Assembly (NCBI GenBank): GCA_035477595.1
Contig: DATIKM010000107.1
Span: forward strand, 1-24,186
Source of the DNA: DATIKM01 sp035477595
GTDB lineage: Bacteria > Armatimonadota > Chthonomonadetes > Chthonomonadales > CAJBBX01
Direction of reading: 5' to 3'
Length of the DNA: 24,186 bases
A program made the translations under genes and the position numbers. The notes beneath the pieces were generated by a model that saw only the letters and a list, made by a program, of their open reading frames with translations, searched no databases and was not told where the DNA came from. This document shows, in pieces, positions 1-6,865 of the stretch. Each line of letters opens with the position of its first letter. Within the stretch, counting starts at the first letter, position 1.

Positions 1-544
1 GATGCCCTCGAAGAGCTGGCGCCGGCGGGATTGAGGTCCACCCAGGAGGCGGCCGTTCCGCTCCAGAGGGAGGCGCGCTCCGAACCTGCGACAATCGCAA
101 CCCCTACCTGCTGCCCGGCCGCGACGCCAAGTGCCCACGAACGGCTGGCCCCGGCGGGATGGAGGTCCACCCACGAGCCCGCCGTTCCGCTCCAGAGGGA
201 GGCGCGGTCCGAACCTCCAACCTCCGCATACCCTACCTGCTGCCCGCCCGAGACGCCCCATGCCCTCGAACGGGTGGCCCCGGCGGGCGTGAGGTCCACC
301 CACGAGCCCGCCGTTCCGCTCCAGAGGGAGGCACGCTCCGAACCTCCGACAAAGGCAAACCCTAACTGCTGCCCGCCCGCGACGCCAAACGCCTCCGAAC
401 GAATGGCCCCGGCGGGATGGAGGTCCACCCGGGAGGCGGCCGTTCCGCTCCAGAGGGAGGCACGCGACGAAACTCCGACGATGGCATACCCTACCTGCTG
501 CCCGCCCGCGACGCCAGATGCCTCCGAACGGGTGGCCCCGGCGC
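1..544 (-). pseudogene. Second HAF-like repeat array, partial, out of frame with the adjacent gene
   Basis: This stretch is a further piece of the same 43-residue repeat family as the neighbouring gene. Read on the minus strand, the repeat cores (GTAASWVDL or variants GTAGSWVDL and GTAASRVDL) start at plus positions 33, 162, 291 and 420, exactly 129 bp apart, with no stop codon from about 544 to the window edge. The frame differs from that of the upstream gene, which enters this DNA in the wrong frame and stops at 491. I see no start codon with a ribosome binding site, so the array is probably not translated on its own. It may be the detached 3' part of one longer gene or a second copy. Positions 1-87 are identical to 1020-1106 inside the first array, which points to recent recombination or to assembly trouble. 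The left end is cut by the window. Confidence 0.7.
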
Positions 545-2191
545 GAGGAATGCGGCCTCCAGCCGGGCCGACGGCAGGAGGCCGAGGTTGCCCGGCGGTG
601 TCTCGCCCCGGTGGCGCAGCGCCTCCGCGAAGCCGAAGGGGTAGAGGGGCACCTGCCATGCCCGGCCTCGGAGCGCCGTCGCGATCTCGCGGGACAGCAG
701 CGCTGCCCAGGAGCCGGTCACAATGACCTCAGCGTCGCCGCGGTCCGGCAGACGCCGGACGAACCGCTCCCGGCCGGGCGCCAACGGCGCCGGCCCTATC
801 CACAGCAGCGCCCGGAGTTGGCCGTCCCCTCTCTCACCGTACCCCACGACGTAGGTGCGTCCGCTGCCAGTCCAGACGCCGCGAGCATCGCTGTTCACGA
901 ACTCGCCCGGCAGTAGGGAGTGGAGGTCCACCCAGGAGGCGGCCGTTCCGCTCCAGAGGGAGGCACGCCACGAACCTCCGACCATGGCATACCCCACCTG
1001 CTGCCCGCCCGCGACGCCAGATGCCCTCGAAGAGCTGGCGCCGGCGGGATTGAGGTCCACCCAGGAGGCGGCCGTTCCGCTCCAGAGGGAGGCGCGCTCC
1101 GAACCTCCGACAACGGCAGACCCGACCTGCTGCCCGCCCGCGACGCCAGATGCCCACGAAGCGGTGGCCCCGGCGGGATGCAGGTCCACCCAGGAGGCGG
1201 CCGTTCCGCGCCAGAGGGAGGCGCGGGACGAACCTCCGACCTCCGCAGACCCTACCTGCTGCCCGCCCGAGATGCAATATGCCTGCGAGGTAGAGGCCCC
1301 GGCGGGATGGAGGTCCACCCAGGAGGCGGCCGTTCCGCGCCAGAGGGAGGCGCGCCGCGTGCCTCCGACCTCCGCATGCCCTACCTGCTGCTCGCCCGCG
1401 ACGCCCATTGCCCACGAATCGCTGGCCCCGGCGGGAGTGAGGTCCACCCAGGAGGCGGCCGTTCCGTTCCAGAGGGAGGCACGCGTCGAACCTCCGACCG
1501 CCGCCGACCCTACCTGCTGCCCGCCCGAGACGCCCCATGCATCCGAGTTGCTGGCCCCGGCGGGATTGAGGTCCACCCAGGAGGCGGCCGTTCCGCGCCA
1601 GAGGGAGGCACGCGACTCACCTGCGACATTGGCACGCCCTACCTGCTGCCCGCCCGCGACGCCATTGGCAAACGAAGAGCTGGCCCCAGCGGGATGGAGG
1701 TCCACCCAGGAGGCGGCTGTTCCGCGCCAGAGGGAGGCGCGGAACGAACCTGCGACCTCGGCAACGCCTACCTGCTGCCCGCCCGAGATCTCAGATGCTC
1801 GCGAACGGGTGGCCCCGGCGGGATGGAGGTCCACCCAGGAGGCGGCCGTTCCGCGCCAGAGAGAGGCGCGTGTCGAACCTCTCACAACGGCAACGCCTAC
1901 CTGCTGCCCGCCCGAGATGTCAAATGCCAACGATCGGCTGGCCCCGGAGGGAGTGAGGTCCACCCAGGAGGCGGCCGTTCCGCGCCAGAGGGAGGCGCGG
2001 CGCCGACCTCCGACGTCCGCATACCCTACCTGCTGCCCGCCCGAGACGTACAGCGCCATCGAACGGGTAGCCCCGGCGGGATGGAGGTCCACGACGGTCC
2101 AGCCGCCGACACCTCCGCCTCCTCCAACGCCCTGGCCGGCCGTTGAGGCCAACACGCCGAACGCGCCGGCGACCAGCAGATGAGCGCGCAT
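491..2191 (-). CDS. Secreted HAF-like repeat protein with an aberrant C-terminus
   Basis: I start this 566-residue protein at the ATG at 2191, because GGAGG lies 9 bases upstream and the next residues (MRAHLLVAGAFGVLASTAG) form a signal peptide. A TTG start at 2230 would put a basic stretch in front of it. After a glycine-rich linker come nine 43-residue repeats, each with GGQQVG, a variable A-x-V-x-G patch, RASLW and GTAASWVDL(H/N/T)PAGA. They resemble the extracellular HAF repeat family, whose members probably build beta-propeller-like folds; function is unknown. A capping segment follows the last repeat (ARGVWTGSGRTYVVGYG, then ALLWIGP). The remaining C-terminus looks foreign: about 75 residues match an AAA/DUF4143 ATPase, and the last 17 are repeat DNA read in the wrong frame. 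The native protein probably ended soon after the cap, so the gene may be functional in its secreted part but damaged at its 3' end. Confidence 0.7.
   Translation of the reverse strand: MRAHLLVAGAFGVLASTAGQGVGGGGGVGGWTVVDLHPAGATRSMALYVSGGQQVGYADVGGRRRASLWRGTAASWVDLTPSGASRSLAFDISGGQQVGVAVVRGSTRASLWRGTAASWVDLHPAGATRSRASEISGGQQVGVAEVAGSFRASLWRGTAASWVDLHPAGASSSFANGVAGGQQVGRANVAGESRASLWRGTAASWVDLNPAGASNSDAWGVSGGQQVGSAAVGGSTRASLWNGTAASWVDLTPAGASDSWAMGVAGEQQVGHAEVGGTRRASLWRGTAASWVDLHPAGASTSQAYCISGGQQVGSAEVGGSSRASLWRGTAASWVDLHPAGATASWASGVAGGQQVGSAVVGGSERASLWSGTAASWVDLNPAGASSSRASGVAGGQQVGYAMVGGSWRASLWSGTAASWVDLHSLLPGEFVNSDARGVWTGSGRTYVVGYGERGDGQLRALLWIGPAPLAPGRERFVRRLPDRGDAEVIVTGSWAALLSREIATALRGRAWQVPLYPFGFAEALRHRGETPPGNLGLLPSARLEAAFLAPGPPVRRHLASRAGSR
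545..769 (-). pseudogene. Fragment of an AAA_14/DUF4143-type ATPase fused to the repeat gene
   Basis: These 75 codons are in frame with the repeat gene but unlike its repeats. The reading begins ERFVRRLPDRGDAEVIVTGS, continues through LLSREIATALRGR and PLYPFGFAEALRHRG, and ends at SARLEAAFL. The GS-x-x-x-LLSxEIATxLRGR block followed by a (L/Y)-x-P-x-x-F-x-E segment is characteristic of the large AAA_14 plus DUF4143 ATPase family (often about 400 residues, frequently mobile, sometimes discussed as toxin/antitoxin-like). Neither the Walker A/B part nor most of DUF4143 is present, so it cannot be an active ATPase. It looks like debris trapped between two repeat arrays. I am confident of the family and less sure how it arrived. 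Confidence 0.65.
923..2086 (-). repeat. Array of nine 129-bp coding repeats
   Basis: The core that encodes ASWVDL recurs at an exact 129-bp spacing from 923 to 2084 (nine intervals), which keeps every unit in frame. The DNA for GTAASWVDL and for GGQQVG is almost invariant. The codons between them vary, mainly at alternating residues of the S-x-S-x-A-x-x-V and x-A-x-V-x-G-S-x-R segments. One unit has GEQQVG instead of GGQQVG. Stop codons are rare in several frames of this GC-rich array, so long spurious readings appear on both strands. The signal peptide and ribosome binding site mark the minus strand as the coding one. Confidence 0.9.
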
Positions 2192-2229
2192 GTCGGGTGT
2201 CCTCCCTGCCCCTCGACGCCTATCCTGCA

Positions 2230-2258
2230 AGTGTAGCGGACTTCGGCTCCTGATGGGT
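2230..2258 (-). promoter_or_regulatory. Possible promoter of the repeat gene
   Basis: On the minus strand a -10-like TACACT occupies 2230-2235, about 38 bases upstream of the chosen ATG. That gives a short leader containing the GGAGG site. The -35 position (2253-2258, ACCCAT) is a poor match, so this is a weak call based on the -10 element and spacing. Confidence 0.25.
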
Positions 2259-2476
2259 CTGGTCGCGCCGTGTGCGCAGTGCGGCCGCCTGTCGGGGCGG
2301 GGCGCGCTGCTGGGTTCGCGGCAGGAGAGCTACCCTCCTCCCGCCATGGCCGGTGTGCGACCCACACGCGCACACTCACTCCCGGCAACAGCTCACGATG
2401 TGTGAGCCTGAGGAAAGTGGCAGAGATGGCCTAGAACACGGAGCGATCCGAGTAGTGCGGGCTTGCTCGGGGCTCC

Positions 2477-2904
2477 ATGGGCCCGTCGGAGCTCCTGACT
2501 ACCGGGCGGTTGCGCGAGCTGGCGGTGCATCCGCGGCATCGGAGGGGGGAGTTGCTGTCCCTCGTGGAGATGCAGCGGGCGCGCATCCGGCAGTTGGATG
2601 AGGAGGTTGCCCGCCGGGTAGGGGCGGCGATCCACCGTCGTCCGCCCGTCAAGTGGAGCGGCCGCTCGCTCACGCTGCCCCGCCGTTCGTGAGGCCGAGC
2701 CCTCCGGAGCGTCCCAAGAGGGAACGCAGACCTAGTCCTCACGGCCATGCCCGCCGTCGGGAGGCGCCGAGCGCGATGGTGGAGCACGCTCCGGGGAGTT
2801 GCTCGGAGTGTGGCGGGAAGCTCTCCGGCGGATTGGCGCATGCCAGCCGTCAGGCCATCGGCATCGCTTGGGTCCCGTACGAGGTGATCGAGCACCGCTC
2901 CTGC
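2477..2904 (+). pseudogene. Degenerate N-terminal remnant of an IS66-type transposase
   Basis: Two plus-strand frames together resemble the start of an IS66-family transposase. From 2477 one frame has a leucine/arginine-rich coiled-coil-like helix (LLSLVEMQRARIRQLDEEVA). In another frame, from about 2665, comes the usual proline/arginine linker (AAPPFVRPSPPERPKRERR). It is followed by a zinc-binding segment with MVEHAPGSCSECGGKLSGG and, about 25 residues on, YEVIEHRSC. In intact IS66 transposases this order precedes a DDE catalytic domain of some 300 residues, which is missing here. A frameshift at about 2640-2690 and the missing C-terminus make it non-functional. No terminal inverted repeats or target duplication are evident. 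The remnant ends about 80 bases before purU. Positions 2192-2476 hold nothing else that I recognise. Confidence 0.6.
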
Positions 2905-2987
2905 TGCGCACAGGAATCGCGCATCGGCGCGGCGAAGTGCTGCGTCATCCGGCGGGCTCGCCCCGCCCCGTCAGGAGCCCCCGGCCC

Positions 2988-3845
2988 ATGCAGAACCGCG
3001 GACGCCTGCTCGTCGGCTGCGCCGACCAGCCAGGCATCGTGGCGGCGATCGCCCGCTTCCTCTTCGAGAGCGGCGCCAACATCGTCGACTCGGACCAGCA
3101 CAGCACCGACCCGTGGGGCGGCACCTTCTTCCTGCGGACCGACTTCGAGGCGCCGGACCTGCAGGCGCGCGCGCCCGAACTGCGGCAAGCGTTCCAGGAG
3201 CGTGTCGCCGACCATCTGGGTATGCGGTGGCGGCTCTCGCTCGCGGCGCGGCGCAAGCGCCTGGCGGTGTTCGTGTCGCGCGAGGACCACTGCCTGCAGG
3301 AGCTGCTCTGGCAGCAGCGCTCCGGCGACCTGGCCGCCGACATCGCGGTGGTCGTGAGCAACCACGCGCGCCTCAAACCCGTCGCCGAGCGGTGGGGCGC
3401 TCCCTACGCGCACATCCCGCTTACGCCCGAGACCCGCGCCGACGCCGAGATCCGGCAGCGCGAGCTGCTCGAAGGGCGCGTGGACGCCATCGTGCTGGCG
3501 CGCTACATGCAGATTCTCTCCCCGGAGTTCGTCGCCGCCTGGCGCGAGCGCATCATCAACATTCACCACAGCTTCCTGCCGGCGTTCGTGGGCGCCAGAC
3601 CCTACCAGCAGGCGCACGACCGCGGGGTGAAGCTGATCGGCGCCACCGCGCACTACGTGACGGAGCAGCTCGACCAGGGCCCGATCATCGAGCAGGATGT
3701 GGAGCGCGTGGACCACCGCTGCAGCGTGGACGACCTGAAGCGCATCGGGCGCCAGATCGAGCGCGTGGTGCTCGCGCGCGCCGTCCGCTGGCACGTGGAG
3801 GATCGCGTGCTGGTGCACGGCAACAAGACGGTCGTCTTCGCCTGA
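2988..3845 (+). CDS. purU: Formyltetrahydrofolate deformylase
   Basis: This 285-residue protein has the full PurU plan and length. An ACT domain occupies about residues 7-85 (LLVGCADQPGIVAAIARFLF, then GANIVDSDQHS). A formyltransferase-fold hydrolase domain covers about 90-285. The catalytic Asn-His-Asp set is visible as N191 and H193 in IINIHHSFLPAF and D229 in LDQGPII. It hydrolyses 10-formyl-THF to formate and THF in the cytoplasm, balancing one-carbon pools and supplying formate for PurT-type purine synthesis. The start at 2988 is chosen because the protein begins there as in homologues and AGGAG lies about 11 bases upstream. The open frame extends further 5' into the transposase remnant, but that part has no PurU homology. 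It converges with the GH5 gene across a 16-base gap. The call is firm. Confidence 0.95.
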   Translation: MQNRGRLLVGCADQPGIVAAIARFLFESGANIVDSDQHSTDPWGGTFFLRTDFEAPDLQARAPELRQAFQERVADHLGMRWRLSLAARRKRLAVFVSREDHCLQELLWQQRSGDLAADIAVVVSNHARLKPVAERWGAPYAHIPLTPETRADAEIRQRELLEGRVDAIVLARYMQILSPEFVAAWRERIINIHHSFLPAFVGARPYQQAHDRGVKLIGATAHYVTEQLDQGPIIEQDVERVDHRCSVDDLKRIGRQIERVVLARAVRWHVEDRVLVHGNKTVVFA

Positions 3846-3861
3846 GGCCGGCGAGCGCCGC

Positions 3862-4938
3862 TCAGCTACGGCGCAGCAGATCGAGCAGGGCGCGGTCGAG
3901 CTTGCGCCCGCGCCAATCTTCGTACGTCACGTCCGCTCGGCCGCTGTCGACCACGCCGAAGCTCCCGCGCAGGTTCCACATCGCCCAGCCCCAGCCGGCC
4001 TCGTTCCAGAGCGACAGGCAGTCGGTGAGCCAGGCCATCACCACACGATGGGGCGTCCGGTTGTACGCTCCGAACTCGCCCACCATGACCCCCACACCGC
4101 GCTCCTCGAGTCTCCTCCAGGGCTCGATCTGCCGCGTGCGAAGCGTCTCGCGGTTCCAGACGAAGTCGCCCTCCGGAAGCGGGTAGACGGGCTCCGCCCA
4201 CGTGTCGCTGCCATACACCCAGCTCGCCTTCCAGTGGCTGATGCGCGTGGGCTGGTAGCCGCGGGTGGCCGCTGCCACACCCAGTCCCACGAGCTCTTCC
4301 GGAGGCGCGTTGCCCCACATGCGGCCGTCGCACATGATGAGCCGCCCGGGGTCCTGCTCGCGGATGGCGCCCGCCACGCGCTCCACGACGCGCCGGTGGA
4401 CCTCTGGCGCGATGACCATCGGCTCGTTGAAGAGGTTGAAGCTCAGGTGGCTGTTCGGGATGCCCTTGTAGCGCCGGGCGAAGGTGGACCAGTGGAGGCA
4501 GCAGACCTCCAGCGCCTCGGCGTCGGTCCAGACAGACTTCGCCTCGGGGGGCTGGGCCACCGTGTGGCCTGGTGCGCGGTGGAAGTTGATGCAGATGTGC
4601 ACGCCGTGCCGTTCGCCGTACGCGACGGCCGCGTCAATCTCCTTGAGCGTTGGCTCGCGGAAGCGGCGCCAGTCGCCACCCTCGATCCAGCAGCGGTAGT
4701 CCATGGGCAGGCGCGCATAGTTCATGCCCCATTCGCGGATCCAGGCGAAGTCCTCTTCGACGAAGGGCCTGTTGTCGTGGACCATGAACTTCTCGAGGAG
4801 GTTGAAGCCCCGCCACGGCGGCAGGTTGGCTGCGGTTGGCTCGGGCAGCCGTCGCTGCGCTTCGGCCTCCTGCGTTCCTGCCGCCACGATCCCCGCCACC
4901 ACTCCCGCTGTCGCCGCCAGCACCGTGCGTCGTGTCAT
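3862..4938 (-). CDS. Secreted glycoside hydrolase family 5-like protein (cellulase/endoglycanase type)
   Basis: The 358-residue product starts with a Tat-like export signal (MTRRTVLAATAGVVAGIVAA, cleavage probably near AEAQ at 25-28). A TIM-barrel glycosidase domain of the GH5 clan follows. The acid/base glutamate is E172 in SFNLFNEP and the nucleophile is probably E288 in VMVGEFGAYN. Other clan features are WRGFNLLEKF near the start, R76 in NYARLPMDY, the H120 region (ICINFHRAPG) and W317-W321 in GWGWAMWNLRG. It should hydrolyse a beta-linked polysaccharide outside the cytoplasm; the substrate (glucan, mannan or other) cannot be read from the sequence. The ATG at 4938 has GGGAG about 8 bases upstream. 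A good sigma-70-like promoter and a hairpin separate it from the UroD-like gene, so it seems to be its own transcription unit. Confidence 0.85.
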   Translation of the reverse strand: MTRRTVLAATAGVVAGIVAAGTQEAEAQRRLPEPTAANLPPWRGFNLLEKFMVHDNRPFVEEDFAWIREWGMNYARLPMDYRCWIEGGDWRRFREPTLKEIDAAVAYGERHGVHICINFHRAPGHTVAQPPEAKSVWTDAEALEVCCLHWSTFARRYKGIPNSHLSFNLFNEPMVIAPEVHRRVVERVAGAIREQDPGRLIMCDGRMWGNAPPEELVGLGVAAATRGYQPTRISHWKASWVYGSDTWAEPVYPLPEGDFVWNRETLRTRQIEPWRRLEERGVGVMVGEFGAYNRTPHRVVMAWLTDCLSLWNEAGWGWAMWNLRGSFGVVDSGRADVTYEDWRGRKLDRALLDLLRRS

Positions 4939-5131
4939 CCGTGTTTCTCCCTACGCCAGGTCGAGCGTCTGCTGAGCGCAGTCGAACAGCTTGCGGAGCC
5001 TGAGCTTTTCCATCAGCGCCTCGGCCGTCTCAGAAGGCGGCCGTGCCACAAGCGCACGGGCGTCGGCGAGCGACCGAAGCGTCCGGCGCTCGCCCGTCGT
5101 GCGGCAGCGGTGTCGCACATCCAGCGCACTA

Positions 5132-5160
5132 AGTGTAACGCTGATGCAGCCATCAGTCAA
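5132..5160 (-). promoter_or_regulatory. Sigma-70-like promoter for the GH5 gene
   Basis: On the minus strand TTGACT (5155-5160) and TACACT (5132-5137) are separated by exactly 17 bases, close to the housekeeping consensus. This is notable in such GC-rich DNA. Transcription would begin near 5125, giving a leader of about 185 bases before the GH5 ATG at 4938. The leader contains no convincing gene; a 69-codon reading that begins at the TTG of the -35 box is not supported. Confidence 0.6.
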
Positions 5161-5162
5161 TT

Positions 5163-5194
5163 CCTACCGCTCCTCGCTCCCTTGGAGCGGTAGG
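5163..5194 (-). terminator. Hairpin after the UroD-like gene
   Basis: CCTACCGCTCC (5163-5173) and GGAGCGGTAGG (5184-5194) form a perfect 11-bp stem with a 10-base loop, 28 bases downstream of the UroD-like stop. There is no U-tract, so it would be a non-classical or factor-assisted terminator. It lies just ahead of the GH5 promoter, which fits a boundary between two minus-strand units. Confidence 0.5.
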
Positions 5195-5222
5195 CAGGAC
5201 GGGACCGGCTGTCCGTCGCCGC

Positions 5223-6338
5223 CTACCCGAACACCGCGCGCATGCGGTCGCAGTAGTAGCGCACCAGGTCCCACTCGGCGTCCGGCGGGATGCGATGGTC
5301 CAGGCAGGGGATGTAGCCGCCCAGATCGACGAGCGGGCGCAGGCGCTCGACCTCCGCGTCCACCGCCGCGGGGTCCTGCGCAAAGACGCGCTTGTCCGTG
5401 CCACCCACGCCCCGCAGGTCGCGACCGTACTTCTCGCGCCACGGCGCGATACTCGCGTTCCACGTTCCCACCTCGATGGGGAACATGGTGTTGGCGCCGT
5501 TCTTCAGCCAGATTGGCACCAACTGGTCGATGCAACCGTCGCAGTCGAGCGACACGATGTCGAGCCCGTGGCGGTTCACCAGCTCCGTGATGCGCTTGTA
5601 GTGCGGGCCCACGAGCCGCTCGAAGACCGAAGGCTTGATGAGGGGGCCGTTCTTGAAGCAGATGTCCTCCCAGAAGTGGGCGAAGTCGAACTTCGCGCCC
5701 GAAGAGAGAGCCAGCTCGACGCACCGATAGCACAGGTCCCCGACCGTGTCGATTATCTCCCGGAAGAGGTCGGGGTCGTCCGCGTAGAGGTAGGCGGAGC
5801 CCTCCACACCGAGCCAGTTGCGGATCTGGCCGTAGAGGCTTCCGCAATGCAGGCCGATCGGGTCCTGGCGTCCGCAGTCGTCGCGCAGCGCCTCCAGCGC
5901 CTGCAGGTTCACGCGGTCCGGCCTGAACTCCAGGCGGTGGCGGTAGTGCTCCTCCCAGCCCGCGCGGCCCTTGAGGAGGTGGTCGATCTCCGCAGGGATG
6001 GACCCCGCTTCGTCCTTCTGTAGCACGATGGCCCCGTCGCCGTTCAGCACCGCACGCGACCCATCAGGGTAGGTCTCCACCACGCGACTCTCGAAGGCGG
6101 GCGCCAGGCCAGTCGCCGGGTAGTACATGCTCTGCCAGTTCATGTCGAAGCCCAGCTTGGCGGCGATCGCGCGGTCTGCCGGGGTGCCGTCGCCGTACGC
6201 CCGCACCTCCTCCAAGGTCAGGTGTCCCTGCGCCGCCCACTTCTGCAGCGTCTCGTGCCAGTAGCCAAAGTGGACGATGGGCAGGCGGTCATACGGCTGG
6301 TAGCGCAGCGCTGAAAGCGCCGCCTCACGGTTCGTCAT
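5223..6338 (-). CDS. UroD/MtaA-like methyltransferase-fold protein (not HemE)
   Basis: This 371-residue protein belongs to the uroporphyrinogen decarboxylase superfamily. Family landmarks are LDCDGCID (264-271), FPIEVGTWNA (286-295), VGGTDKRVFAQ (311-321) and the C-terminal GGYIPCLDHRIPPDAEWD (340-357). The last resembles the GGY-(I/F)-(P/A)-x-x-D-H-x-x-P-x-D motif of MtaA-like corrinoid-protein methyltransferases and uncharacterised relatives. The N-terminal arginine/aspartate signature of true HemE (RQAGRY) is absent. It is probably a soluble enzyme that moves a methyl group or acts on an unknown substrate; no corrinoid-binding partner is encoded nearby. The ATG at 6338 is chosen for the AGGAGG 9 bases upstream and because homologues begin MTNRE; the longer reading to 6467 is rejected. 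It is divergent from a Gfo/Idh dehydrogenase, a pairing typical of carbohydrate catabolic loci. Confidence 0.85.
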   Translation of the reverse strand: MTNREAALSALRYQPYDRLPIVHFGYWHETLQKWAAQGHLTLEEVRAYGDGTPADRAIAAKLGFDMNWQSMYYPATGLAPAFESRVVETYPDGSRAVLNGDGAIVLQKDEAGSIPAEIDHLLKGRAGWEEHYRHRLEFRPDRVNLQALEALRDDCGRQDPIGLHCGSLYGQIRNWLGVEGSAYLYADDPDLFREIIDTVGDLCYRCVELALSSGAKFDFAHFWEDICFKNGPLIKPSVFERLVGPHYKRITELVNRHGLDIVSLDCDGCIDQLVPIWLKNGANTMFPIEVGTWNASIAPWREKYGRDLRGVGGTDKRVFAQDPAAVDAEVERLRPLVDLGGYIPCLDHRIPPDAEWDLVRYYCDRMRAVFG

Positions 6339-6447
6339 CGCATCGCACCTCCTCCGTGCCTTTGAGTGGTTGCCCCGCCGAAGCGGCCAAGTGCGCGGAG
6401 CAACCGGTCGCGATCCTCCGGCCGGCCGACGAGCGCCAACCCGTTGG

Positions 6448-6765
6448 CTACCGGCGCCACCACTCATGCGCCCGCCATCGGTCCGCCAAGGTCACCCCGC
6501 CGGCCCGGTCGAGCAGGGCGGCGCACAGGAACCCGAGGCGCGCCTCTCTGTGGCCGATCCGCCCGGCGCGACGCCTCGCGTGCGCGGCCTGGACAGCCGC
6601 CAGCCCTGCCAGGGTGGCGGCCAACAGCATGGGCGTTCCCCGTGCGGCGAAGTGCGTGCCTATTCGGCGCGCGACGCGCAAAGCCTGCCGGTCGCGCGCG
6701 GCCGTTGCGGGCAGGAGGCACCGATATGCGGAGCGAACAAGCGCACGGAGCGCGCCCCGCAGCAT
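6448..6765 (-). CDS. Possible small hypothetical protein, perhaps frameshifted
   Basis: The 527-base gap between the divergent UroD-like and Gfo/Idh genes holds one plausible 105-residue reading. It has an ATG at 6765, GAGGGG 5 bases upstream, GC-rich third positions and one or two hydrophobic segments (PMLLAATLAGLAAVQAAHA at about 45-63 and LGFLCAALL at about 76-84). I do not recognise the family. A different frame continues from near its stop with V-A-N-G-L-A-L-V-G-R-P-E-D-R and ends in a TGA at 6335-6337 that overlaps the UroD-like ATG as ATGA. The two pieces could therefore be one gene of about 140 codons with a frameshift, translationally coupled to the UroD-like gene. It could equally be chance openness in GC-rich DNA. 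Confidence 0.3.
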   Translation of the reverse strand: MLRGALRALVRSAYRCLLPATAARDRQALRVARRIGTHFAARGTPMLLAATLAGLAAVQAAHARRRAGRIGHREARLGFLCAALLDRAGGVTLADRWRAHEWWRR

Positions 6766-6865
6766 GCCATCCCCTCGCCGGAGGCCGCCTCACGCTCTCT
6801 GTCCGGCTGGTCTTCCGCGCGAGAGCGCCGAGCTGTTCACTACTGACCGCGTAGGGAGTGCTTAC

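Noticed and set aside
1..2086. CRISPR array
   Set aside because: Units are 129 bp, contiguous, in frame and coding, with no short repeat/spacer alternation.
923..2086. Diversity-generating retroelement target
   Set aside because: No reverse transcriptase or template repeat is in the window, and the variation is not restricted to adenine-derived changes as far as I can see.
855..2183. Long plus-strand readings across the repeat array, including one rich in TCCPP motifs
   Set aside because: They are mirror readings of a GC-rich 129-bp repeat with few stops. The minus strand alone has a signal peptide, a ribosome site and family resemblance.
2850..3818. A 322-codon minus-strand reading
   Set aside because: It is the shadow of purU, whose ACT and hydrolase motifs are on the plus strand.
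4951..5160. A 69-codon minus-strand gene ahead of the GH5 gene
   Set aside because: Its TTG start is the -35 box of a good promoter, it has no ribosome site, and the product is not recognisable.
5223..6338. HemE (uroporphyrinogen decarboxylase) assignment
   Set aside because: The N-terminal HemE signature is missing and the C-terminal GGYIPCLDH segment fits the MtaA-like/uncharacterised branch.
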